Below, piece after piece: positions 48,060 through 59,268 of a stretch of 60,000 nucleotides of DNA (its first letter is position 1; every line of letters begins with the position of its first letter). The DNA lies in assembly GCF_030272615.1 (NCBI RefSeq), contig NC_081410.1:292302457-292362456 (forward strand). The letters are read 5' to 3'. The notes under the pieces are model-generated. The model saw nothing but the letters and a program-made list of their open reading frames with translations. It had not been told where the DNA came from and made no database searches. A program made the translations under genes and the position numbers. The DNA is from Cryptomeria japonica (lineage: Eukaryota > Streptophyta > Pinopsida > Cupressales > Cupressaceae).

Positions 48060-48851
48060 CAGTCTATGAAATCTGCAATCCTAAGAAGAATTTTATTTCT
48101 CCAATCATAGACATTTCAAATTCTTACTGCATTTCAATAGAAAATTCTTTACTTAATCCATCTTCTCCTCCAAAGATTATATCATCAACAAAAACTTCTA
48201 TAACCAAGATGTCATCATTTTTCACTTTATAATATAAGTTGATGTCAGCATTACCTTTAGAAAAAACAATCTTCAAAAGATACTTACCAATCTTGCATAA
48301 CAAGCTCTTGGAGCTTTCTTCAACCCATACAAAGCTTTCCTTAACCTACAAACCATATCTTTGTTATCTATCAAACAAAATCCATCAAGTTGTTCAATGT
48401 AAACTTCTTCTTCAAGATCTCCATTCAAAAATGCACATTTAATATCCATTTGATATACTTTGTAGTTCTTGTGTGCTGCAAAAGCTAAGAATAATCTATT
48501 TGCCTCAATTCTGGCTACCGGTGCAAAGGTTTCATTATAATCAATTCCTTCTTTCTGAGAATATCCCTTACACACTAGTCTTTCTTTATTTTTAATAACT
48601 TTACCATCTTCATTAAGTTTGTTTCTAAATACCCACTTTTTTCCAATCACATTTTTGTCTTTAGGCTAGGGAACTAATGTCCAAGTGTTATTTTTCTCAA
48701 TTTGCTCCAGTTCTTCTTCCATAGCTTTAATCCATTGTTTATCTTCACATGCCTCATTAATTGATGATGGTTCAATTTGAGAAATAAGACATACCTCTTC
48801 ATTTTCCAATCTTCCTCTTTTCATAACTCCTTTATACTTGTTTTCAATCAT
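48060..48851 (-). pseudogene. Copia-C reverse transcriptase
   Basis: 48273-48650 encodes [60 protein letters not shown] and [14 protein letters not shown]. The catalytic box is FVDD at 48181-48192, in another frame after a frameshift near 48,280. Upstream (48666-48851) is the conserved linker ACEDKQWIKAMEEELEQIEK and NTWTLVP. The KGYSQ segment keeps the Gln that is TAG in Copia-A. Confidence 0.93.
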
Positions 48852-49694
48852 CCGATCTTCAGAGTGATTCAGTCTTACATACTAGGGTGTCTTCGTTTGT
48901 TGCTGTTCCTCAGTTACTATGGAATTTTCAGATGATACCAGTGTAACTGGATCTTCATTCTATACCAGTTGGTTCAATGTAGATTCATTTGTTAGAATCT
49001 CTACTACCGGTTCAGAGTCTATGTACCTTGAAGTTCCTCTAAATTGTTCATCAATCTTCACATTTGTACTCTCAATAATTTTCTGCAATCTTTTGTTAAA
49101 ACATCTATATGCCTTACTCTTAGATGAATAACCAGGAAATATTCCTTCATCACTTCTAGGATCAAATTTGCCAATATATTCATCCCTTCTAATATAGCAT
49201 TTACTTCCAAATATTTTGAAATATTTAAGAGTAGGAGTAATGCCAAACCATAGTTCATGAGGGGTCTTACTAAATTTACCTTTGATGTGAACTTTGTTGA
49301 ATGTATAGACCATTGTACTTACTATCTCTCTCCAATACACATGTGGTAGATTTTATTTTGATAACATACTTCTTGTTGCACCCAAGATAGTTATGTTTTT
49401 CCTTTCAACAACTCCATTCTGCTGTGGTGTCCAAGGTGCTGATAGTTGTCTTCTGATTCCATTCACTTCACAGAATGTATTAAATTCCTTAGATATAAAT
49501 TCTCCTCATTGATTTGATCTCAGACATTTGATTTTCTTACCGGTTTCATTCTTTACCATTGCTTTAAACAGTTTGAACTTTCAAAGTGCTTCTTATTTTT
49601 CTCTGAGAAAAGTAACCCAACACATTCTAGAGTAGTCATCAATGATTAGCATGAAATATCTATCACCTTGCAAACTTTTGGTTCTAGCTGGACC
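48852..49694 (-). pseudogene. Copia-C integrase, C-terminal part
   Basis: Translation resumes after the TAT insertion with ARTKSLQGDRYFMLIIDDYS, then the second catalytic region, where DNGGEF-like sequence is SNQ-stop-GEF (about 49500-49520). Then WTPQQNGVVERKN keeps the catalytic Glu. 48960-49340 gives YWREIVSTMVYTFNKVHIKG, PHELWFGITPTLKYFKIFGS and KCYIRRDE, the post-core part. Loss of the second Asp makes strand transfer impossible in this copy. Confidence 0.92.
49690..49694. repeat. Target-site duplication GGACC, left copy
   Basis: GGACC precedes TGTAAAGC of the TAT element. The right copy (57520-57524) reads AGACC, one transition different. Both sit at the codons for Gly-Pro after HTDLCG of Copia-C integrase. 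Confidence 0.85.
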
Positions 49695-50949
49695 TGTAAA
49701 GCGGAAAAATCAAACCCTAGCCGTTCTCCCCTCCCCAACTCCGAGGAGAGAGAAGGGAGAGTCACTAGGGTTGATGGTTTTCACTTAGGAGAGACTTTAC
49801 ATTCAAAAGAGGGGTTGAAACCCACAAGATCCAATCCCATGCAATGCAAGATTGGATTCTAAATGAGTTTCAAGGGTTGTGACATCAAGGATACCCTCTT
49901 TTGTAAAGAATGTAGATAGAAAGATTGAACTAGGAATGCATGTAAAGTAGGAAAGATTCGCTTATAAACAGAGATAGGGATATAGGATGAAGTTGCGGAC
50001 CTAGAATTAGTAGTAAAATGTCAAGACGGTGTTGTTCTGCAAATTTGAGTGAAAGTTGACAGGACGATGGTGCCCGACGTGCACACGGTCCTCCGAAAAA
50101 TCCGCGAAACGAAGGGGGATCTATTTGTCTCTGCACAAGGATTCCAGATCTTCAATTACAGCCGCGTACCTGCAACCTACACACAGAAAAGAGAGGACGA
50201 TTGGGGGGTTAGGGATGAGGGGTTTGCCTTTAGGTCAAACCCCAGTTTTGGAATTAACCAAGAAATGAGAATGTTGTAAATGTAAATGTTTGTAATGTAA
50301 ACAAGTACTGATACCTTGTTGTAAGAATGTTTGTATTCTTACATGCGAAGGTGTAAATGTTGTTGTATGTTGTATGTTGTAAGTGATCTCCTCTTCAATG
50401 GTTGAATCCTTGTCTTGAATGCAACACTTAGCCTTGAATGGAGACTTAGAATGCTCAATTGCTTGAAGGAATTCTTGAATGCTTGAATGCTTGAATGCTT
50501 GAATGTTTGAATATCGTTTCCGCGTCTTGTACACATATGTCCTTCCTCCTCCAAATGGGAGAGGAAATGTAGTTTATATACTTGTCAATTAGGGTTAAAA
50601 GACTAATTTTTCTGACCTTGGGCCAACCAGGAAGTACTATTTTCCAAATTGCAAACATAAAGACCCGAAGCCCCATAGGAGACTGGGCCCAAAATAGGGC
50701 CCAGGACCAGGGCGCTGGGCGCCATGGTCCTGGGGGACCAGGGCGCCTGAAGGACCAGGGCACTGGGCGCCATGGTCCCACCTCCAGGGGTAGCAGGGTG
50801 CAAGGAGGATCAGGCCAGGGTGCTAAAAAATGCAATTTTTGGTGTCATAAATAGGTTTCGGGGTCTCCATTCAGGTTCCGTGTTGCATCGCCATCGTGAA
50901 GACCCAAATGCAGTCAAAATTGCAAGTGTCACAATTTTAGGATGCTACA
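49695..50949 (-). repeat. TAT element 3' LTR
   Basis: 1,255 bp. It is 55 bp longer than its partner because of an extra 48-bp copy in the GGACCAGGGCGCTGGG repeat (50704-50778), one extra 8-bp GCTTGAAT unit near 50490, and a 1-bp deletion. Other differences are almost all transitions. Confidence 0.93.
50704..50778. repeat. Tandem hairpin units GGACCAGGGCGC...TGGTCC
   Basis: Units at 50704-50730 and 50752-50778 are each inverted repeats (GGACCA/TGGTCC with inner GGCGC/GCGCC). A partial copy lies at 50735-50750. The partner LTR has one unit (57322-57348). Confidence 0.85.
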
Positions 50950-51720
50950 TTTAGCCCCCACTTTAGCGGGAGTATAAGCGTACGCTCATACTTCCGATAA
51001 AGTACAAGGAAACAACATTGAAAAACTTTCACCACGTCAAGGAGGCAAGATACACCAAGCCCTCAGTGGACTAAGGATCTTACGACTTTGATTGACAAAG
51101 TAAAAGGGAAGATCACGAGGGAGAACCATGACTGTTAGTAGTAAGGTTCCCTCACTATGAGTCATGCAAGAAAGATATCAAAAATTTTCAAGGCAAAGCT
51201 AAATTTGTCAAGAAATTTTTAAGTATCTTGAAAAGATATGAACGGGATGTATGCCCCCCTACGTTAAAGCGATCGCACATGCCTTACTGGGGGTGATTGC
51301 TTTAAGGTAGTGATACATATAAGAAATGAGAAAGGAGCACGTTATCACAAGGATTTAGCCCCCAAGTGTGAGATAAGCCCAAGGATAATAGACACAAAAC
51401 ACAAAGCACAAGGTGACTTCACTTTCCTCGGGGTCAGTATGCTGTATGATAATTCATGTATATCATATGTATGTATGCATAATTGTTCTTCATTCCACAA
51501 TCAAGGAAGGTCACCTAGAAGAAGGGAACACATGTGTCTTTTGAGTCAACATGAGAGAGACCAAAAGAGATCTCAATGTTTTGCATCGTCCTCAAGTAGA
51601 CAACACTAAGGACAACAAATAGAAGAATGAGAATAACACATAGAAGAAGTAACAAAAGAGAGGAGGAGAGAATCTGCTATGCTAATGAAACTAGTCTAGC
51701 ACGTCATCTACCCCCCGATC
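50950..51720 (-). other. TAT element 3' untranslated region
   Basis: It starts with the polypurine tract (50950-50962). GTATAAGCGTACGCTCATAC at 50972-50991 is a near-perfect palindrome. No pol domain is present between the gag-protease frame and the LTR, which is where reverse transcriptase would be expected. Confidence 0.75.
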
Positions 51721-51723
51721 TTG

Positions 51724-54700
51724 CTAATCAATGTTTCGGGAAGGTAGGGAACACGCTAGAGGAGGAACATCCAACACAGTATATGGAGCTATCACAAGAT
51801 CCAAACAAGGGCTATGTTCATATCCCAAGCCGCGGTGTTCTTGTCTAGGAGCTAGGATAAGTGCTTTAGAAAATGCGTTAGATAGATGGTTATCAACATC
51901 AACATATTCATATTCACTATTAGACTGAACAGGAGTAATATTTTCATCATGAATAACATTTTCATCTATACCATCATCAAGATTTATAAAAATAGGATCT
52001 TTAACTCGCATAGGATCAAGACCATCATGCATCTTATGTTTAGGAGATTTCGGCTCAATCGTCGGCTGAGGAGAAAATGGAATAATATTAGTTGAAGGTG
52101 TTTTTGGGGATTACAAAGTTTGAGAAGCAGCTGCCTGAGCTCTAAGACGACGCTTTCATCGGCGTTCACGTGCAGAACGATTTCATCTAGTCTTAGTAGG
52201 AAGTTGCAAAGATTGAGGAGGAGGAATGTTCTCATCCTTATCACTTGGGTGTTCAGGTTGTGGTCTCTTAGGTTGAACAATAGGAGAAGAGGAAGGTCTC
52301 TTCTCTCCATAAGAGGAAGGAGGAGGAACTACTCCATATAAGGGAGGAATATTTGGTTTAGGAAGGAGACCAAGTCCATCATGACGAGGAGGGATAGGTC
52401 TACTTTTAGGAAGTTTATTAGATATAGGCATAGTCACATCCATAGGAATGGGTTGGGAATATTCTTGAGGAAAGACATTAGTTTTATCTTTCAAAGGAAG
52501 AACTTCCTTCTCAAGAACGATAGGAATGTCAAGTTTGGGTGTTCTAGGTTCACTTAGAGATAGGATCATATCTTTCTTCCACTTTTGATAAGATTTGAAA
52601 AGATGATCACTTTGCGGAGGAAGGGGTTGGAATTGTTTAGGCCAAAAATAATCAATAGGAATGCTAGAAGTTCTTTCAGCTAGTTTAAAGAGACTATGAT
52701 TGACAGTAACAACTTCACCATTATGGGGAAATTTCAAACACTTGTGAATAGGAGAAGCAATAGCTTTCATGGAAGATAGCCAAGGATAGCCTAGCTTCAC
52801 ACGAAATTGTTTGGATGATGGAATAATAACAAAGTCCACATCAAGGGATTTGTTATGGACCTCAATAGGTAATGTAATAGAACCAATTGCAGGAGAAGAA
52901 AATGCATCAAATAGTTTCACAACCACATTTGTTTCATCATAGATCACTTGATTCAATTGCAAAGTAAAAAGGAATTCTTCAGTAATGACATTAACCATGC
53001 AAGAAGGATCAATAAGCACTCCACGACAAGGTGTATTTTTTACTTTTGCAACTATATATAAAGGACCATCAGGTCCCCAGATAGTTTCACTAGAATCAAA
53101 GGTGATGGAAAGTTCTTTAGGGATTTTCTGCTGCTCCACAAAGTTAATCACATTAGGAGTCATAGACACGAGATCATCAGGTGAGACAGAGGAATCAGTA
53201 GTATCAATTGCATTAGAGGTATGAGAAGGCAATGGATCAATGAAAATCTGAAGATTTTGGTTAGGAGGAGCTACAGATGTGTTGCCTTTATCATTCATAC
53301 CAGAAACAGAGATAGTATTATTATCAATCAAATCTTGAATTTTACCCTTTAAAGAAAAACATTTTTCAGTATCATGCCCAGGATGACGATGAAATTGACA
53401 AAAAGATTTGTTATCAAAATAGGGTGAATTAATCTTTGTAGGATCTATTTGCCTTATAGGAGGGAGAGTAAGCACATTTTGTTCCAATAACTTATTCATA
53501 ATACTATGCAATGATTCATTCAAAGGAGTAAACTTTCTTTCTTTCTTGAAAAACTTAGAAATAGGAGGCACACCTGATGCCGCATTCACATTGTTGTTGA
53601 TGATGTTTTCATTGAATTTAATAGACTCTCTGTTCGGTTTAAACTTCCCAAATGGTTGTTGACTACTATCACCCTTATCACTCAAAGCCATAGGATTTGC
53701 TTGTTCCATTTGACTCACAGTCAATTGATAATGGTGAAGAGTTGCGCACAACTGTTGGAAAGAAGTAAACTCAAAAAATAGGAGTTTTTCTCTAATATCT
53801 TTTTGTAAATTAGAAATAAAGATTCTTTGAATATCATTGTCAGGCACTGGAAAAGAAATTTGAGCATACAAATACTTATATCTACCAATGAAATCAGTCA
53901 CTTTTTCTTTAACACCTTGTTTACAATGCATTAAATCAATCAAAGTAACTTTAGGACTTATATTGTTTTGAAATTGTTGAATGAAAGCATTTGCAAGTTG
54001 TTCGAAAGAAGTAATAGAATAAGAAGGCAATGAGCAATACCATTGTAGGGCTTTATCTCTTAATGTTCTAGTAAATAGTTTTGCAAGCAACCTTTGGTCA
54101 TAAGCAAAATCAGTACATATTGTTTGAAAGGTCTTAACATGTGTTAGAGGATCACCCTTACCATTATAAAGCTCCAAATGCGGAATTTGAACATGTTTAG
54201 GGGGAATAGCTTGAACAATGTCAAGAGAAAGTGGGCTCGCAACATCAAATGTGGGCACACTAAACTTAGATTGATTCATAGAGGCAATTTGTTGCTGTAA
54301 AGAAGAGACAGTTTGTGCAAGATTGTTAATGCTCACTTCAGTCGAAGAGTTCATATTAGACGTATTAGATTGTGATGGAGGTGTTATGTTATTGAAAGAA
54401 GGTAGAGAGTAAGGTGGTGGGACACTATGATAGTTAGTCATAGGAGATGATTGGACAGGAGAAACACTACAAGGAGGAATGGAATGATTAAACGAATTGC
54501 CCCCTTGCGTCATGTTCATTTGTGGTGATATAATAGGAACACTTATTGAAGAAATGAATGAAGAAGTTGGATTGAATGAAGGAAGAGGGTTAATTGAAGA
54601 AGAAGGATTGCCCCCATGACTAGTGATCATAGGAGCAATGTCTTGTATTGAAGTAGTCATTATGTTTGATGTAAAAGTAGGTATACTAGTAATAGGAGTT

Positions 54701-55134
54701 GTCAAAGGAATAGAATGATTAACTTGAGTAGGAGGTTGTGTATAACCTAAGGTTTCGACACAACTCTTTATAGGCATCACATTCGAATCCACAATGTGTG
54801 CAATACCACGCAAAATATCAATTCCATTCTTATCACTTTGAACCATATGTTTTAGACCCTCAATTAATGAAAGAGCTTCACTATCAAGGTATTCTTGAGA
54901 CATCCATTGTCGAAAATCATCAAATTGGTTATCCAATTTTCAAAGTTGTTCTACAGAAACCTCATGGAGAGCTTCTTCATCATTAAGAGGATTAGAGGAA
55001 TTACCCATGTCCTCGTTAAAAAGGCCATTCAAATTAGGTTCCATCTCCTCGGTAATTACACCTTGGAAAGACTTAATTCTAAGGCTTCGTCTAATGGGAA
55101 TAGTGTAAGTAGGGCTTATTGTTGTAAAACTCAT
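51724..55134 (-). pseudogene. TAT-type gag-protease polyprotein, nearly open
   Basis: From ATG at 55134 (MSFTTISPTYTIPIRRSLRI) a single frame runs to 51724, broken by TGA at 54940-54942, TGA at 52183-52185 and two more stops shortly after. The open block 52183-54936 has 917 codons. Numbering from 54936: a Ser/Pro/Asn-rich N-terminus; a retrotransposon gag domain from about residue 250 (LELYNGKGDP, LTHVKTFQTICTD); a CX2HX4HX4C finger at 513-526 (CQFHRHPGHDTEKC) as in TAT/Ogre elements; and a retropepsin-like domain with LIDPSCMVNVITEEF, where the catalytic Asp 643 is followed by Pro-Ser instead of the usual Gly-Gly or Ser/Thr-Gly. A Pro-rich tail follows. It would make the particle; protease activity is doubtful. 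Confidence 0.88.
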
Positions 55135-56300
55135 GCACTAAAGAGAGAGAGAAGATTTTGAATTTTAGAGGCAGCAAATTTCAATAAAATCAGCCAATCT
55201 CCTAGATTTAAGCTGTTAAATGCAATCAGGACAATCTCCCGAAATTTCGGAAAAAATGTCCGGGACCGTGGCGAACGGAGTGCACACGGTCCTCGCAACT
55301 TTTTTTGAAATTTTCAGGGATGAAAGTTATGATAATTTTAAAGCTAATCTGAAAAAATTGAGTGATTTTACGATCTGTAGATAGGCCAAATTAAAGTTGC
55401 AATCTCAAAATTGAACCCTACCAAGATTGTTGGAAAAATGTAAATTTTGAATTTTGAAAAAGAGAGGGAAACTGAAATTTTGAATTATATGATTTTAGAG
55501 GGAATGCTGAAAGCAATGCAATTTTTGAAATTTAAAAGTTGACTCGATTTCATGCAAAATTCGAATTTGAAAGTGGAAATCAAAGTTGCTGCAATTAAAC
55601 ACTTAATTTCAAAAGTCACAAATTGCAAAAATTTGAATAAAACACTAAAATTTTGAATGAATGCTAACACACTTTTCAGATTTAGGACAGTAAGAAACAC
55701 AATTTTGATACAAATTTCAATTTCAACAATTTTTGAATGATTAGAAGCCTCAATCCAAGCAATCACTAGACCAACTTTAACTTTAATTTTGAAGGTGTTA
55801 AAATTGATAAAATCAGCCAAAATTCTGGATTTTAGTAGAAAAATACAGTAAGATCTAGCTCCCGAAATTTCGAAAAAAATGTCGAGGACGATGGCACTCG
55901 GGGTGCACACGGTCCTCGCAACTTTTTTCCAAATTTTCAGGGATGAAAGATATTGTGATTTTATTGCGGAATCCAAAGTTACAGCCGATTTGGAGGTGTT
56001 TTGATTAGTGAAATTATCAGTCAAAGGTTGAATCAAGAAGGTCTTAAAAATTAGGGTTTTGATATTTAACCACTTAATTTTTAGAATTAAAGCACAAATA
56101 TGAATTGACAATTTGCAATAGAAGGGTAGATCTGAAACAAGCATTAACAATTAAACGTTTCACAAGTTTAATTACTTAAAAGAAAATTTTAGGGTTTTTA
56201 TGCAATTAGCCTCTAAAATTTGCAAAAGATCAAACATGGAAATGTAATTAAGGAAACAAAATTTTCAGATCTAACCATGAATAATCAGAATGAGGATGTT
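55135..56300 (-). other. TAT element 5' untranslated leader with a direct repeat
   Basis: About 155 bp near 55190-55345 recurs near 55810-55965, offset 623 bp: CGAAATTTCG, AAAAAATGTC, GTGCACACGGTCCTCGCAAC, and TTTTCAGGGATGAAAG. In the first copy GGACCGTG and CACGGTCC form a perfect 8-bp stem. A shorter relative is in both LTRs (near 50065 and 56690). Confidence 0.8.
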
Positions 56301-56319
56301 CACATCAGGTTCACCAAAA
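56301..56319 (-). promoter_or_regulatory. TAT element primer-binding site (tRNA not identified)
   Basis: TTTTGGTGAACCTGATGTG on the - strand directly follows the 5' LTR end. TGG plus the adjacent bases is the usual form of a binding site, but I cannot assign the tRNA by eye. Confidence 0.6.
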
Positions 56320-57519
56320 TGTAAAGCAGAAAAATCAAACCCTAGCCGTTCTCCCCTCCCCAACTCTGAGGAGAGAGAAGGGAGAGTCACTAGGGTTGAT
56401 GGTTTTCACTTAGGAGAGACTTTACATTCAAAAGAGGGGTTGAAACCCACAAGATCCAATCCCATGCAATGCAAGATTGGATTCTAAATGAGTTTCAAGG
56501 GTTGTGACATCAAGGATACCCTCTTTTGTAAAGAATGTAGATAGAAAGATTGAACTAGGAATGCATGTAAAGTAGGAAAGATTCGCTTATAAATAGAGAT
56601 AGGGATATAGGATGAAGCTGTGGACCTGGAATTAGTAGTAAAATGTCGAGATGGTGCTGTTTTGCAAATTTGAATGAAAGTTGACAGGACGATGGCGCCC
56701 GGCGTGCACACGGTCCTCCAAAAAATCCGCGAAACGAAGGGGGATCTATTCATCTCTGCACAAGGATTCCAGATCTTCAATTACAGTCGTGTACCTGCAA
56801 CCTACACACAGAAAAGAGAGGATGATTGGGGGGTTAGGGATGAGGGGTTTGCCTTTAGGTCAAACCCCAGTTTTGGAATTAACCAAGAAATGAGAATGCT
56901 GTAAATGTAAATGTTTGTAATGTAAACAAGTACTGATACCTTGTTGTAAGAATGTTTGTATTCTTACATGCGAAGGTGTAAATGTTGTTGTATGTTGTAT
57001 GTTGTAAGTGATCTCCTCTTCAATGGTTGAATCCTTGTCTTGAATGCAACACTTAGCCTTGAATGGAGACTTAGAATGCTCAATTGCTTGAAGGAATTCT
57101 TGAATGCTTGAATGTTTGAATGTTTGAATATCGTTTCCACGTCTTGTACACATATGTCCTTCCTCCTCCAAATGGGAGAGGAAATGTAGTTTATATACTT
57201 GTCAATTAGGGTTAAAAGACTGATTTTTCCGACCTTTGGGCCGACCAGGAAGTACTATTTTCCAAATTGCAAACATAAAGACCCGAAGCCCCATAGGAGA
57301 CCGGGCCCAAAATAGGGCCCAGGACTAGGGCGCTGGGCGCCATGGTCCCACCTCTAGGGGCAGTAGGGTGCAAGGAGGATTAGGCCAGGGTGCTGAAAAA
57401 TGCATTTTTTGGTGTCATAAACAGGTTTCGGGGTCTCCATTCAGGTTTCATGTTGCATCACCATCGTGAAGACCCAAATGCAGTCGAAATTGCAAGTGTC
57501 ACAATTTTAGGACGCTACA
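56320..57519 (-). repeat. TAT element 5' LTR
   Basis: 1,200 bp partner of 49695-50949, ending GACGCTACA before AGACC. Read on the - strand it starts TGTAGCGTCC. Confidence 0.93.
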
Positions 57520-57524
57520 AGACC
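57520..57524. repeat. Target-site duplication AGACC (mutated GGACC), right copy
   Basis: Pairs with 49690-49694; one G-to-A difference. Confidence 0.8.
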
Positions 57525-58238
57525 ACATAAATCAGTATGGATTAATTCAAGAGCATTATTTGATTTTTCTGGAATACTTTTAAAAGTAGCTCTAACTTGT
57601 TTTCCAAATTGACATTCCTTACATACTAGATTGTGAGGTTTGACAAATTTAGGTAAATCCCTAACTGCCTTAGTAGTACTGATTTTTACCATGCAATCAA
57701 AATTTACATGATAGAGTCTCTTATGCCATATCCAACTTTCATCAATATGTGCAATCAAGCATGTCTTTTCATTTTTATTCAAATGAAAGATATTACCTCT
57801 AGTTTGATTATCGGTTGCAATTTCCAAACTAGTTCTATTCATGATTTTGCATTTTCCATTTTTGAATTGTAACTCAAATCCTTTTTCAACTAATTGGCCA
57901 ACACTCAAAAGATTATGATTTAAACCTTCAACATAGTAAACATTGTCAGTATTATGCTTACCATCAAGAGATATTGTACCTTTACCTTTAATCAAACAAG
58001 CTTTATCATCTCCAAATCTCACTAAGCCTCCATTATATTCTTGAAAGTTCAAGAATTTACTTTTATCTCCAGTCATATGATGTGAGCATCCTGAATCAAT
58101 GATCCATTCATCCTTTACTTCAACTTTAGTTGCTAGGGCTTGCTCTACCGGTTGAATGGTAGGTGTCGGTTGGTCTTTTGTTATAGCAACAAAAACCCAT
58201 CCATTGTCTGTTGGATCCTCATCAGAATCATCAATCAC
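57525..58238 (-). pseudogene. Copia-C protease and integrase N-terminal part
   Basis: One open - strand block. It contains the retropepsin site WIIDSGCSHHMTG (DSG at 58089-58097, intact) and FGDDKACLIKGKGTISL. The pre-integrase domain follows with LLSVGQLVEKGFELQF and the HHCC zinc site (WHKRLYHVNF, CKECQFGKQ), then HTDLCG with the first catalytic Asp. At 57524 the TAT element cuts in; the domain continues at 49694. This is the best-preserved part of Copia-C. Confidence 0.93.
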
Positions 58239-58323
58239 TCCTTCATCAGCAAGATAACAAGATTTGTCTTTATTCTTCTTAAATTTGTATCTCTGATATT
58301 CAGGGTTAGGTTTGTATGTTCTT

Positions 58324-59211
58324 CTAGCTTTTTTCTCTTAGTCTAGCATGTCTATCAGAACATCTAAAAGCCATATGACCAATCTTATTATAGTTAAAGA
58401 ATTTAAAGGGTGTTTTACCTTCATACTTACTTCCTACTGGACCTTTAGGCATTTTTCTTGCAAATAGTGCTTCAAGTTCTTCATTTTCTCTTCTTCTTTC
58501 CTCAAGTTCTTTTGCATAAAATGCTTTCCAATCAGATTTGTCAAATGATGGTGCAGATGATGTTGATACTTTAAAAGCTAAATCTATCTTTATAGTAGCA
58601 ATAGGACCAAATTCCTCAATTTCAAAAGCTGGAAGTTTTCCAATCAATGTATTCCTAGTTACTGATGTATTAGGCATTGTTCTTAACTCATTTATAGCAG
58701 TAACCTTCATTTTATATGCTAGTGGCAATCCTCTTAAAAATTTTAAAATAATTTCATCTTCACTTAAGGTTCCTCCACAACATTTAATACCCAAAGCAAT
58801 TTCATTAACTCTTTCCATAAAAGCAGAAATCCTTTCATCTTCCATTTTCAGATTTTCATACCTGACCCAGAATCTTTTAAGTTTTGCAATTTTGACTGTG
58901 GAATCTCCTTCATTCAATGTTTCCAAATGATCCCAAATAGCTTTAGCAGTTGATATATCTGATAATCCCATGATTTGTTGATCTGTTAATGTGCTCAAAA
59001 GTGCTTCTCTTGCTTTGCAATCATTTTCTTCATCTTTTTCCAAGGTAGGTGGATTAGGTTGACCAGGAGTAGGAGCAGTATAGCCATTCTTTGTAACTTC
59101 CTAGATGTCCTTTCCAATGCAATTCAGATGTGTCTCCATTCTGATCTTCCATATGCCATAGTTGGTTCCATCAAGTTTAAGACTATCCTTCCTAAAATAG
59201 TTAGTAGACAT
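58324..59211 (-). pseudogene. Copia-C gag
   Basis: From ATG at 59211 (MSTNYFRKDSLKLDGTNYGI) the frame has one stop, TAG at 59101-59103, where Copia-B has Trp (KDIWE). It is then open for 239 codons: STLTDQQIMGLSDISTAKAI, YENLKMEDERISAFMERVNE, LSEDEIILKFLRGLPLAYKM. The zinc knuckle is damaged (FFNYNKIGHMAFRC, the first two Cys replaced by Phe and Tyr). It is followed by a frameshift before the protease block. Confidence 0.93.
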
Positions 59212-59253
59212 TGGATCTCCTCAAGCTGTTAAACTTCTGCAAAAAGAGGACTA

Positions 59254-59267
59254 GGCTCTGATACCAA
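59254..59267 (-). promoter_or_regulatory. Copia-C primer-binding site
   Basis: TTGGTATCAGAGCC on the - strand, a perfect initiator-Met type site, one base from the LTR end. Confidence 0.93.
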
Positions 59268-59268
59268 T

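Larger units (their letters stand above)
49695..57519 (-). mobile_element. TAT/Ogre-type Gypsy element with gag-protease only, nested in Copia-C integrase
   Basis: LTRs 49695-50949 and 56320-57519 (TGTAAAGC to GCTACA on the + strand) bound 5.4 kb of internal DNA with one long frame on the - strand. A polypurine tract (AGTGGGGGCTAAA) adjoins the left LTR and a TTTTGGTGAACCTGATG binding site adjoins the right one, agreeing with - orientation. No integrase, reverse transcriptase or RNase H is found, so it is non-autonomous. LTR differences (about 38 in 1,200 bp plus a few length changes) are fewer than in Copia-C, matching its later insertion. Confidence 0.93.

Noticed and set aside
49668-56904. 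Near-identical short + strand frames at 49668/56290 and 50049/56674
   Set aside because: These are LTR duplicates of the TAT element on the non-coding strand.
49690-57524. Link between the GGACC target duplication and the GGACC hairpins of the TAT element
   Set aside because: The target bases are explained by the Gly-Pro codons of Copia-C integrase, so the match is probably coincidence.
7715-59267. TGGTATCAGAGCC-like sequences as tRNA gene fragments
   Set aside because: They sit exactly beside LTR ends and are primer-binding sites; no tRNA cloverleaf or Pol III boxes surround them.
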